From contig JEMY01000024.1 of the NCBI GenBank assembly GCA_000585075.1, positions 60,940-124,939 of the forward strand: 64,000 bases of DNA, written 5' to 3'. The notes under the pieces are model-generated. The model saw only the letters and a list, made by a program, of their open reading frames with translations, made no database searches and was not told the DNA's origin. Shown one piece after another: positions 54,958-63,300 of this stretch; position 1 is the first letter of the stretch; each line of letters starts with the position of its first letter. Source of the stretch: Candidatus Accumulibacter regalis (GTDB lineage Bacteria > Pseudomonadota > Gammaproteobacteria > Burkholderiales > Rhodocyclaceae). The translations under genes were made by a program, and so were the position numbers.

Positions 54958-56742
54958 ATGAGCCAAGACCTTAAATATCACCTTGCCGAGCTGATGCGTG
55001 CCGCGCTGCGCAGCGTTGCACCGGCCGAAGTTGCGACCAGCGAAATCCACATCGAAAGGCCAAAACAGGCCACGCACGGCGATTTCTCCTGCAACCTGGC
55101 AATGCAGTTGGCGCGTTCGCTGAAACGCAATCCACGCCAGCTGGCAGAGCTGCTGCTCGCCGAACTGCCGAAGTCAGCGCTGCTCAGCGGCGCCGAAATC
55201 GCCGGCGCCGGCTTCATCAACTTTCACCTGCACCCTACTGCCCGCCTCGAAGCGGTGCGCAGCGCGCTCGAAGACGGCCCGGCGTTCGGCCGCTCGTCGG
55301 CCGGAGGCAAGGAGAAAGTGCTGGTCGAATTCGTTTCGGCGAACCCGACCGGGCCGCTGCACGTCGGCCACGGCCGCGGCGCAGCCTACGGTGACAGCCT
55401 CGGCAAGCTGCTCGCCTTCGCCGGCTGGGACGTGACCAGCGAATACTACGTCAATGACGCCGGCCGGCAGATGGACATTCTCGCCTTGTCGACCTGGTTG
55501 CGCTATCTGGAACTCGCCGGCGAGGAAAGCGACACCGACGAGGCGATCGTTTTCCCGAGCAACGCCTACAAGGGCAGCTACGTGACGGAGATGGCGAGGC
55601 AGTTGCTGGCGGCCCGCGGCCCGCGCTTCCTGCGTCCGGCGGCCAGCGCCATCGCCGGCACTCCCGGCCTGCCCGACGCGGAGCGCACCGACGCCGAAGC
55701 GGCGCAGCAGCGCGAGGCGCATCTCGACGCGCTGATCGCCAATGCCAAGCACCTGCTCGCTGGCGACTGGAAATACGTGCACGACCACGTCCTCACCGAA
55801 CAGCTCGCCGACTGTCGCAGCGACCTCGAGGAATCCGGCGTGCATTTCGACGTCTGGTTCTCCGAACAATCGCTCTTCGAGACCGGCCTGGTGGCGCGCT
55901 GCGTCGAGCAACTCGACAGGGCCGGCCATCTCTACCGCCAGAACGGCGCACGCTGGTTCCGGTCGACCGCTTTCGGCGACGAGAAGGATCGCGTCGTGCA
56001 GCGCGAGAACGGCCAGTACACCTACTTCGCGTCGGATATCGCCTATCACGTCAACAAGTACGAGCGTGGTTTCCAGCGGATCATCAACGTCTGGGGGGCC
56101 GACCATCACGGCTACATCGCGCGCGTCAAGGGCGCCGTCGCTGCGCTCGGGCTCGATGCACAGCGGCTCGATGTGGCGCTCGTCCAGTTTGCGATACTCT
56201 ATCGCTCGGGCCGCAAGGCGCAGATGTCCACCCGTTCCGGCGAGTTCGTGACGCTGCGCACGCTACGCGAAGATGTCGGCAACGACGCCTGCCGCTTCTT
56301 CTACGTTCTGCGCAAGTCTGACCAGCACCTCGATTTCGACCTTGACCTCGCCAAGAGCCAGTCGAACGAGAACCCGGTCTACTACATTCAGTACGCACAC
56401 GCCCGCGTCTGCTCGCTGCTGGCCCTCTGGGGAGGCGATCCGGAAACGCTCGCCGGCGCCGACCTTGGCCACCTCGACGGTCCGCACGAGCTGGCCCTGG
56501 CCGCCCGCCTGGGCCAATTTCCGGAGACCGTCGAGACCGCCGCCGGTGAGCTGGCACCACACCTGATCGCTTTCTATCTCAAGGATCTGGCCGGCGAATT
56601 TCACAGCTACTACAACGCCGAGCGAATGCTGGTCGACGAGCCGGCGCTGCGCGATGCCCGCCTCGCGCTCGCGGCTGCGGTCCGCCAGGTGATTCGCAAC
56701 GGCATGGCGATTCTCGGCGTCAGCTGCCCGGAATCGATGTAA
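54958..56742 (+). CDS. argS: arginyl-tRNA synthetase
   Basis: The class I synthetase of 594 residues has the HIGH-like motif VSANPTGPLHVGHGRGAAYGD, the N-terminal Add-1 domain, INVWGADHHGYIARVKGAV, QMSTRSGEFVTLRTLREDVG in place of KMSKS, and the DALR anticodon-binding end IQYAHARVCSLL. It charges tRNA-Arg. The frame is open far upstream (antisense to ubiB), but ATG 54958 gives the true N-terminus. The next gene starts 21 bases after the stop. Confidence 0.98.
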   Translation: MSQDLKYHLAELMRAALRSVAPAEVATSEIHIERPKQATHGDFSCNLAMQLARSLKRNPRQLAELLLAELPKSALLSGAEIAGAGFINFHLHPTARLEAVRSALEDGPAFGRSSAGGKEKVLVEFVSANPTGPLHVGHGRGAAYGDSLGKLLAFAGWDVTSEYYVNDAGRQMDILALSTWLRYLELAGEESDTDEAIVFPSNAYKGSYVTEMARQLLAARGPRFLRPAASAIAGTPGLPDAERTDAEAAQQREAHLDALIANAKHLLAGDWKYVHDHVLTEQLADCRSDLEESGVHFDVWFSEQSLFETGLVARCVEQLDRAGHLYRQNGARWFRSTAFGDEKDRVVQRENGQYTYFASDIAYHVNKYERGFQRIINVWGADHHGYIARVKGAVAALGLDAQRLDVALVQFAILYRSGRKAQMSTRSGEFVTLRTLREDVGNDACRFFYVLRKSDQHLDFDLDLAKSQSNENPVYYIQYAHARVCSLLALWGGDPETLAGADLGHLDGPHELALAARLGQFPETVETAAGELAPHLIAFYLKDLAGEFHSYYNAERMLVDEPALRDARLALAAAVRQVIRNGMAILGVSCPESM

Positions 56743-56763
56743 TCAGAGAAACAAAGGACTGGC

Positions 56764-57534
56764 ATGAGTCGTGACATGAAACCCCGCAAGACACCGCCGC
56801 AGAGGAAGTCGGGAGGCGGCACCCTGCTTGGATTGTTCATTGGCCTGGTCGTTGGCGTCATCGCTGTCGCTGGCGTGGTCTGGTACGTCAACAAGGTGCC
56901 CCTGCCCTTCACCACGACCGGCCAGCAACCGAAGCTGCCACCGCCGGTCACCGACGCGCCACGCCCGGAACCGACGCCCGATATGCCGGCGCTGGCCCCG
57001 GCGCCGGTCGCCCTGCCGGGCAAGCCTGGCGACTCGACGGCGCCCGAAAAACCGCGCTTTGACTTCTACAAGATTCTGCCCGGCAACGCCGAAGCGATTC
57101 CCGACCCGACGCAGCGCGTTCCCGGTCCAACGGCCAGCATTCCCGCGACCAGCCCGCCCCTGGACGGAAAACCCCTCGAAATCAAGCCGCTGGACGTCCG
57201 GCCGGCGGAAGACAAGAAGGCCGAGGAGCGCAAGGCCGAGGAGCGCAAGGCCGAGGAGCGCAAGGCGGAAGACAAGAAACCCGAGGCGGACCCCTTGCTC
57301 AAGAAACCCATCTATCTGCAAGCCGGCTCGTTCCAGAGTGTCGCTGAAGCGGACAACCAGAAGGCGCGGCTGGCGTTAATGGGGGTGGAAGCGCGCATTC
57401 AACAGGTCATGCTGCAGGACAAGGTGTGGTACCGCGTTCGCCTCGGGCCGTACCCGCGCATGGACGAAGTGAATATTCTGCGCGGTGAGTTGGCCAGGCA
57501 AGGTATCGACGCCCGCGTCGTCAAGAAGGACTGA
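56764..57534 (+). CDS. SPOR domain protein (FtsN-like)
   Basis: A 256-residue bitopic inner membrane protein. A short cytoplasmic tail is followed by one TM helix (GTLLGLFIGLVVGVIAVAGVVWYV, about 19-42), then a long Pro- and Lys/Glu-rich periplasmic linker. The C-terminal SPOR domain is at about 180-255: IYLQAGSFQSVAEADNQKARLALMGVEARIQQ and YRVRLGPYPRMDEVNILRGELARQGIDARVV. SPOR domains bind denuded septal peptidoglycan, so it is a likely divisome protein (FtsN-like). The linker contains exact 15-base tandem repeats (KAEER three times). Confidence 0.9.
   Translation: MSRDMKPRKTPPQRKSGGGTLLGLFIGLVVGVIAVAGVVWYVNKVPLPFTTTGQQPKLPPPVTDAPRPEPTPDMPALAPAPVALPGKPGDSTAPEKPRFDFYKILPGNAEAIPDPTQRVPGPTASIPATSPPLDGKPLEIKPLDVRPAEDKKAEERKAEERKAEERKAEDKKPEADPLLKKPIYLQAGSFQSVAEADNQKARLALMGVEARIQQVMLQDKVWYRVRLGPYPRMDEVNILRGELARQGIDARVVKKD
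57217..57261 (+). repeat. 15-bp x3 tandem repeat in the SPOR protein linker
   Basis: AAGGCCGAGGAGCGC occurs three times without gaps (57217-57231, 57232-57246, 57247-57261), encoding KAEER. Near-identical GCGGAAGACAAG flanks it on both sides (57205-57216 and 57265-57276), extending the charged repeat. Confidence 0.96.
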
Positions 57535-57597
57535 GTCAAGACCCCTGGCGCGCTGACGCTTCCACACTCTCACCCCGCCTACAAGGAGAAACAAACA

Positions 57598-58245
57598 ATG
57601 CAAGGACGTATCAGTGGATGGTTTGCCGCGATCACCCTGGCGCTGCTGGCCATGGCCCTGCCCGCCCGCGCCGAACTGGTGGCCGATCGCGATTACGTGG
57701 CCATAGTCCCGGCGCAGATCAGCGACAATCCGGCCAAGATCGAAGTGCTCGAGTTCTTCTCCTACGGCTGCCCGCATTGCGCGGACTTTCACCCCCTGGT
57801 CAGCAGGTGGGCCGAGGCCCTGCCGAGCGACGTGGTCTTCAAGCGGGTCCCGGTCTCCTTTGGACGCCCGCAGTGGGCCAGCCTGGCCAGGCTCTATTAC
57901 GCGCTGGAGGCAAGCGGCGAGTTGGCCAAGCTCGACGGTGCCGTATTCCGTGCCCTGCACCAGGAAAACAAGCGCCTCTTTGACGACAAGAGCATCATCG
58001 CCTGGGTGACTGCGCAGGGTGTCGATGGCAAGAAGTTCACCGCTGCCTACAACTCGTTCGGGGTTCTCAGCCAGGCCAAGCGTGCCGATCAGATGGCACA
58101 GGCCTACAAGATCCAGGGCGTTCCGGCACTCGCCGTCGCCGGCAGGTATCTCGTTGCCGGCAAGGATCTCAAGGGCTACGGCGACCTGCTGGCATTGACC
58201 GACCAGGTGATCGCCAAGGCGCGTGGCGAGCAGCAGAAAAAGTGA
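57598..58245 (+). CDS. dsbA: thiol:disulfide interchange protein DsbA
   Basis: The protein has 215 residues. A signal peptide (to about residue 25) is followed by the thioredoxin fold: VLEFFSYGCPHCADFHPLVSRWA with the C58-P-H-C61 active site, and a cis-Pro near YKIQGVPALAVAGRYLVAG. The CPHC redox site is that of a strong periplasmic oxidant. It lies in the argS-SPOR-dsbA order typical of betaproteobacteria. AAGGAG precedes ATG 57598. Confidence 0.96.
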   Translation: MQGRISGWFAAITLALLAMALPARAELVADRDYVAIVPAQISDNPAKIEVLEFFSYGCPHCADFHPLVSRWAEALPSDVVFKRVPVSFGRPQWASLARLYYALEASGELAKLDGAVFRALHQENKRLFDDKSIIAWVTAQGVDGKKFTAAYNSFGVLSQAKRADQMAQAYKIQGVPALAVAGRYLVAGKDLKGYGDLLALTDQVIAKARGEQQKK

Positions 58246-58258
58246 GCCATCCGGCGCG

Positions 58259-59059
58259 ATGAGCGCCCTCGGCTCAGCGCCAGCTCCACCGGTCAGCAAG
58301 CTGTTCATTACCGGCGCCTCGTCGGGAATCGGCCAGGCACTGGCCGAGTACTACGCCGCGCGGGGCGCGCAGCTCGGCCTTTGCGCGCGCCGCGCGGAAG
58401 CCCTTGAGCAGCTGGCCGCACGCTGGCCGGGGCAGGTGCATTGCTACCCGCTTGACGTCACCGACGCGGCTGCCTTGCGCGCCGCCGGCGACGACTTCAT
58501 GGCCCGTCTCGGCGTTCCCGATATCGTCGTCGCCAACGCCGGCATCTCGATGGGCACGCTCAGCGAACACGCAGAAGACCTGGACGCCATCCGCCGGGTC
58601 ATGGACACCAATTTCTTCGGCATGGCGGCGACCTTCTCGCCGTTCATCGGCAACATGCGTCGCGCCGGTGGCGGGCGGCTGGTCGGTGTCGCGTCGGTGG
58701 CCGGAATTCGCGGCCTGCCCGGTTCGGAGGCGTACAGCGCGTCGAAAGCGGCGGTGATCACCTATCTCGAAAGCCTGCGTGTCGAACTACGCCCTTCCGG
58801 GATCAAGGTGGTGACCCTCTGTCCCGGCTACATCAGGACGCCGATGACCGCAGCCAACCCCTTCCCGATGCCCTTCCTGATGGCCGCCGACGCCGCCGCA
58901 GCGCGCTTTGCGCGGGCCATCGACCGCGGCCGCAGCTACGTCGTCGTCCCCTGGCAGATGGGCATCGTCGCCCGCGTTCTGCGGCTACTGCCGAACGCCG
59001 TCTATGATCGGCTGATGGTCGGCGCACCGCGCAAACCGCGACAGGCCTCCGGCGAATAG
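58259..59059 (+). CDS. short-chain dehydrogenase/reductase
   Basis: The 266-residue classical SDR starts with KLFITGASSGIGQALAEYYAARGAQLGLCARR (TGASSGIG at 18-25). It has VANAGISMG (NAG), VASVAGIRGLPGSEAYSASKAAVITYLESLRVELRP with the Ser/Tyr-x3-Lys triad, and GYIRTPMT. It is NAD(P)H-linked; the substrate is unknown. It follows dsbA by 13 bases. No strong ribosome binding site is seen before ATG 58259; translation may be coupled to dsbA. Confidence 0.92.
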   Translation: MSALGSAPAPPVSKLFITGASSGIGQALAEYYAARGAQLGLCARRAEALEQLAARWPGQVHCYPLDVTDAAALRAAGDDFMARLGVPDIVVANAGISMGTLSEHAEDLDAIRRVMDTNFFGMAATFSPFIGNMRRAGGGRLVGVASVAGIRGLPGSEAYSASKAAVITYLESLRVELRPSGIKVVTLCPGYIRTPMTAANPFPMPFLMAADAAAARFARAIDRGRSYVVVPWQMGIVARVLRLLPNAVYDRLMVGAPRKPRQASGE

Positions 59060-59177
59060 GCGGCGACGTCCCTGCCCGTCGTTCAACAGCCTGTACTGCC
59101 TTGCCCAGCAAGCCCGCGCACAGTATTCTGCACGGCTGATTGCTGCGCCTCGGAAAGCGAACCAGGGAGTGTTGCCC

Positions 59178-60314
59178 ATGCAGATTGCTCAGCTCGTCCT
59201 GCGCGATGCGACAAACATCACCGACAAGCTGGCCCCGCTGACGCGCCTGCAGCCCGATCTGCTGCTCGCCTTCGGCGCCAGCCACCTGCTCAGCGCCGTG
59301 GCCGCGCCACTGGCGGCGACCTTTCCTGCGGCCAGGCGGATCGGCTGCTCGACGGCCGGGGAGATCTCGGCTGCAGGCGTCAGCGACGAAAGCTGCGTGC
59401 TGACCGCCATACGCTTCGCCAGCACGCAGCTCGTGCAGGCATCGACCCGACTGAGCGGAATGAACGACTCGCTGGCTGCCGGCCGGCGGCTGGCCACACA
59501 GCTGCCACCGGAGGGCCTGCGCGCGGTACTGGTCTTCGCTCAGGGCGTATCCATCAATGGCAGCGCCCTGCTGCTCGGGATTGGCGAAGTCCTGCGCAGC
59601 GAACTGCCGGTTGCCGGTGGCCTGGCCGGCGACGGCAATGCTTTTCGCGAGACCTGGGTGCTCGACGACGGCGGCATCCGCCGCGACGGCGTCGTCGCCC
59701 TTGGCTTCTACGGCCCGGCGCTGCGCTTCGCACACGGCTCCTTCGGCGGCTGGTCGCCGTTCGGGCCGGCGCGCAAGGTGACGCGCAGCGCGGGTAACCT
59801 GCTCCATGAACTCGACGGCGAGCCGGCTCTGGACGTCTACAAGCGCTACCTCGGCGTGCACGCCAGCGGCCTGCCCGCGTCAGGCCTGCTCTTCCCGTTT
59901 GCGATGCTCGGCAGCGACCACCGCGAGACCGGTCTCATCCGCAGCATCCTCGGCGTCGATGAGCGCGACGGCAGCCTGACGCTGGCCGGCGAGATCGATC
60001 CGCATGGCTACCTGAAGCTGATGCACGCCAGCACCGACGCCCTGGTCGGCGGCGCCGAAGCCGCCGCCGAAGCAGTGCAGGCGAGCATCCCCGCGCAGGC
60101 GCAGGGACTGGCCCTGCTGGTCAGCTGTGTCGGCCGCAAGCTGGTCATGGGCGGGCGCGTGGAGGAGGAGGTCGAAGCGGTCGGCAGTGTGCTCGGCCCG
60201 CAGGCGCTGCTCGCCGGCTTCTATTCCTACGGCGAAATCGGCCCGCTTGCCGCAAGCGGTGCGTGTCGGCTGCACAATCAGACGATGACCGTCACCTGGA
60301 TCGGTGAGGGCTGA
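59178..60314 (+). CDS. FIST-domain sensory protein, NosP-like
   Basis: The protein has 378 residues covering the whole FIST N + FIST C unit. Typical parts are DLLLAFGASHLL, GCSTAGEIS, VLVFAQGVSINGSALLLGIGEVL, LPVAGGLAGDGNAF, FGGWSPFGPARKVTRSAGNLLHELDGEPALDVYKRYLG, and GALLLVSCVGRKLVMG-like and AGFYSYGEIGP motifs. FIST proteins are sensor modules; the NosP group binds heme and NO and represses a partner histidine kinase. ATG 59178 follows AGGGAG. The next gene is a hybrid histidine kinase, as for nosP-nahK in Pseudomonas. Candidate His ligands exist, but heme binding is not proven by sequence alone. Confidence 0.88.
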   Translation: MQIAQLVLRDATNITDKLAPLTRLQPDLLLAFGASHLLSAVAAPLAATFPAARRIGCSTAGEISAAGVSDESCVLTAIRFASTQLVQASTRLSGMNDSLAAGRRLATQLPPEGLRAVLVFAQGVSINGSALLLGIGEVLRSELPVAGGLAGDGNAFRETWVLDDGGIRRDGVVALGFYGPALRFAHGSFGGWSPFGPARKVTRSAGNLLHELDGEPALDVYKRYLGVHASGLPASGLLFPFAMLGSDHRETGLIRSILGVDERDGSLTLAGEIDPHGYLKLMHASTDALVGGAEAAAEAVQASIPAQAQGLALLVSCVGRKLVMGGRVEEEVEAVGSVLGPQALLAGFYSYGEIGPLAASGACRLHNQTMTVTWIGEG

Positions 60315-60390
60315 AGGTTGCCCGACCAGGTTTCTCGCCAAGCGCCTGCCCCTCTCCACATCTCCACCTCCTACCCACTCGCCCCCTGGC

Positions 60391-63300
60391 ATGCACAAAC
60401 TTCTTAACCGGCAAATACGGCGTGTCCTCGCAGTCGACGGGGAGGGCGCAGCGTCGGTCCTTGACGAACTCCGGCAACTGGCCGCGAGTGGCGCCGTCTC
60501 GCCGCAGGCTGCGCTCCTGCTCAACGGGCTGGACAGCTTTCTGGCGCAGGTTGACCGTGCCTACGAGCAGAACGATCGGGACCTGGCCCTGCGTACGCGC
60601 AGCCTCGACCTGAGCTCGAACGAACTACTGCAGGCGAATGACCGCTTGCGTGACGACCTCGCCAGTCGCGCGCGCGCCATCCACTCCTTGCGCAGCACCG
60701 CCGCCGGCCTGCTGCGTGGCGACGACCGCGGACTGCTGCCGGCGGAAGGCGACGATCTTGAATCGCTGTCGACGCTGATGGCCGATCTGGTGCGCCAGCG
60801 CGAGCGCGTCGAAGCGCAACTCGCCGACAGCGAAAAGCGCTTCCGTTCGGTCGTCGAAAGCCTCAAGGAAGTGATCTTCAGAACCGACGCCGACGGTTTC
60901 TGGACCTACCTCAATCCGGCGTGGCGCGAAATCACCGGCTACGCGGTCGACGAAAGCGTCGGCCGCCAGTCGCTGGCCAGCGTACCGGTCGAAAACCGCG
61001 CCTACGCGACGGCGCGCTTTGCGGCACTGGCGCAGGGGAAAATCGACTTTGTCCGCGAGGAAGCGCGTTACCGGACGCGCCACGGTGACGATCGCTGGCT
61101 GGAAGTCTTCGCCCGCGCCGAATTCGACGCCGCCGGCAACTTCACCGGCTGCGCCGGAACGCTCAACGACGTCACCGAAAGACGGCTGGCGCTGGAGCAG
61201 TTGCAGGAGCAGCTGCACCTGGTGCAGGAACTGTTCGAGGTGGTGCCCTTACCGATCTACCTCACCGACACCGGCGGGCATTATCAGCACCTCAACCGCG
61301 CGTTCGCCGAGTTCTTCGGCATTGCGCGCGACGAGTGGACCGGGAGAACCGTGCACCACCTCCTCCCGGCCGAACTCTCGCAAGCGCACGCGGAAAAGGA
61401 TCGCCAGCTCCTGCAAGCAGTCGGCCAGCAGGTCTACGAGGCGCAGGTCGAGTTGCCCGATGGCAGCCGGCGCGACACGATCTTCCACCGGGCGACCCTG
61501 ACCAAGGCCGACGGCAGCATCGCCGGCCTGCTTGGCGCGATCGTCGACATCACCGAGCGCAAGGCACAGGAGGCGGCGATATCGAGCGCCGAGTCGCGCC
61601 TGCGTCAGATCACCAACAGCGTCCCGGCCGTGGTCTTCCAGTGCGAGATTGGTCCGGCGCGGATTCGCTATACCTTTCTCAGCGAGCGCCTGCACGAAAT
61701 CCGCGGACTGGAGCGCAGCGCCCTGCTCGCCGATTCCGATCTCGCCACGCGACAGGTCATAGACGCCGACGTGCAACGCGTCGAGCATGGAATCCGCGGC
61801 GCGGCGGCGCGCCGTGAGGCCTGGCAGGGCGAGTACCGGATTCGCCTGCCCAACGGCGCGCTGCGCTGGATTCGTGGCGAGATCAACCCGGCGCCCGAGC
61901 CGCCGGCGGCGGACGGAGCGCCGATCTTCACCGGCATCTGGCAGGACGTCAGCCTGCTCAAGGAGAGCGATGCGCGCCTGCGCGAAGTGACCGACAACAT
62001 CCCGGTGGCCGTCTATCAGTACCAGCGCTCGCGCAGCGCGCACGTCTTCCACTTCTTCAGCCGCGCCATCGAGCAGATCTGCGGCGTCCCGGCCGAAGAA
62101 GCGATGGCCAGCGCGGACACCCTGTTTGCGCTGGTGCATGCCGACGACCGGCAACGGGTCGAGACGTCGATGGCCACAACGCCCGCCGGTCAGTCGCGCT
62201 GGTCGGTCGACTTTCGCCTCGTTCATCGCCAGCACGGCGGCAGCGTCTGGGTACACGGCGAAGCGCAGGGAACGCCGACGGCCAGCGGCGGCATGCTGTG
62301 GAACGGTTACCTGGCCGATATTTCAGCCGCCAAGAACGCATCCGAGGAGTTGCGCCGCGCCAAGGAAGGCGCGGAAGCCGCCAACCGCGCCAAGTCCGAG
62401 TTTCTGGCCAACATGAGCCACGAGATACGAACGCCCATGAACGGCGTCATCGGCATGACCCATCTCCTCCTCGACGGCGAGCTCAGCGATGAACAGCGCA
62501 CCTGCATGCAGATCGTCAAGGACTCGTCCGACGCGCTGCTGACGATCATCAACGACATCCTCGACTTCTCCAAGATCGAGGCCGGCAAGCTGGTCGCCGA
62601 GCACTGCGCCTTCGATCTCTGGCGCAGCGTTGGCGAGGCACTCAAGTCTCTCGCCCTGCGCGCGCACGACAAGGAACTGGCGCTGATCTGCGACATCGCC
62701 CCCACGGTGCCGCGACTGGTGCTCGGCGACGCCGGTCGCCTGCGCCAGGTGTTGCTCAACCTGGTCGGCAACGCGATCAAATTCACCCCCCGCGGGGAGG
62801 TGCTGCTGCGCCTGGAAAGCGCTGATCGACACGCTGATGGCGAGCTGGATCTGCACTTCGCGGTGGCCGACAGTGGCATCGGTATTCCCGAAGAAAAACT
62901 GGCGACGATTTTCGACCCCTTCGCGCAGGCCGACGGGTCGGTCACCCGCAAGCACGGCGGCACCGGTCTCGGACTGAGCATATCGGCGCGCCTGGCCGAG
63001 CTTCTCGGCGGGCGCATCTGGGTCGAAAGCCAGGTCGGTCGTGGCAGCACTTTCCATTTCACGATCCGCTGCGGCGTCGACGGACTCGAGCAGCCAGCGT
63101 CACTTCCGCAGCTGACCGACAGACGCATTCTCATCGTCGACCCGCAGCCGCTCAGTCGCGCCGTCGTGACACGCACGCTGCAAGCCGCCGGGGCGGCGGT
63201 GAGCGCCGTCGAATCCGGCGCGGCAGCCGTGGCGCGGCTTGCGACAGCGCCAGACTCGGTGGACCTGGCGCTGCTCGACGCCGATCTTCGCGACGGCGAC

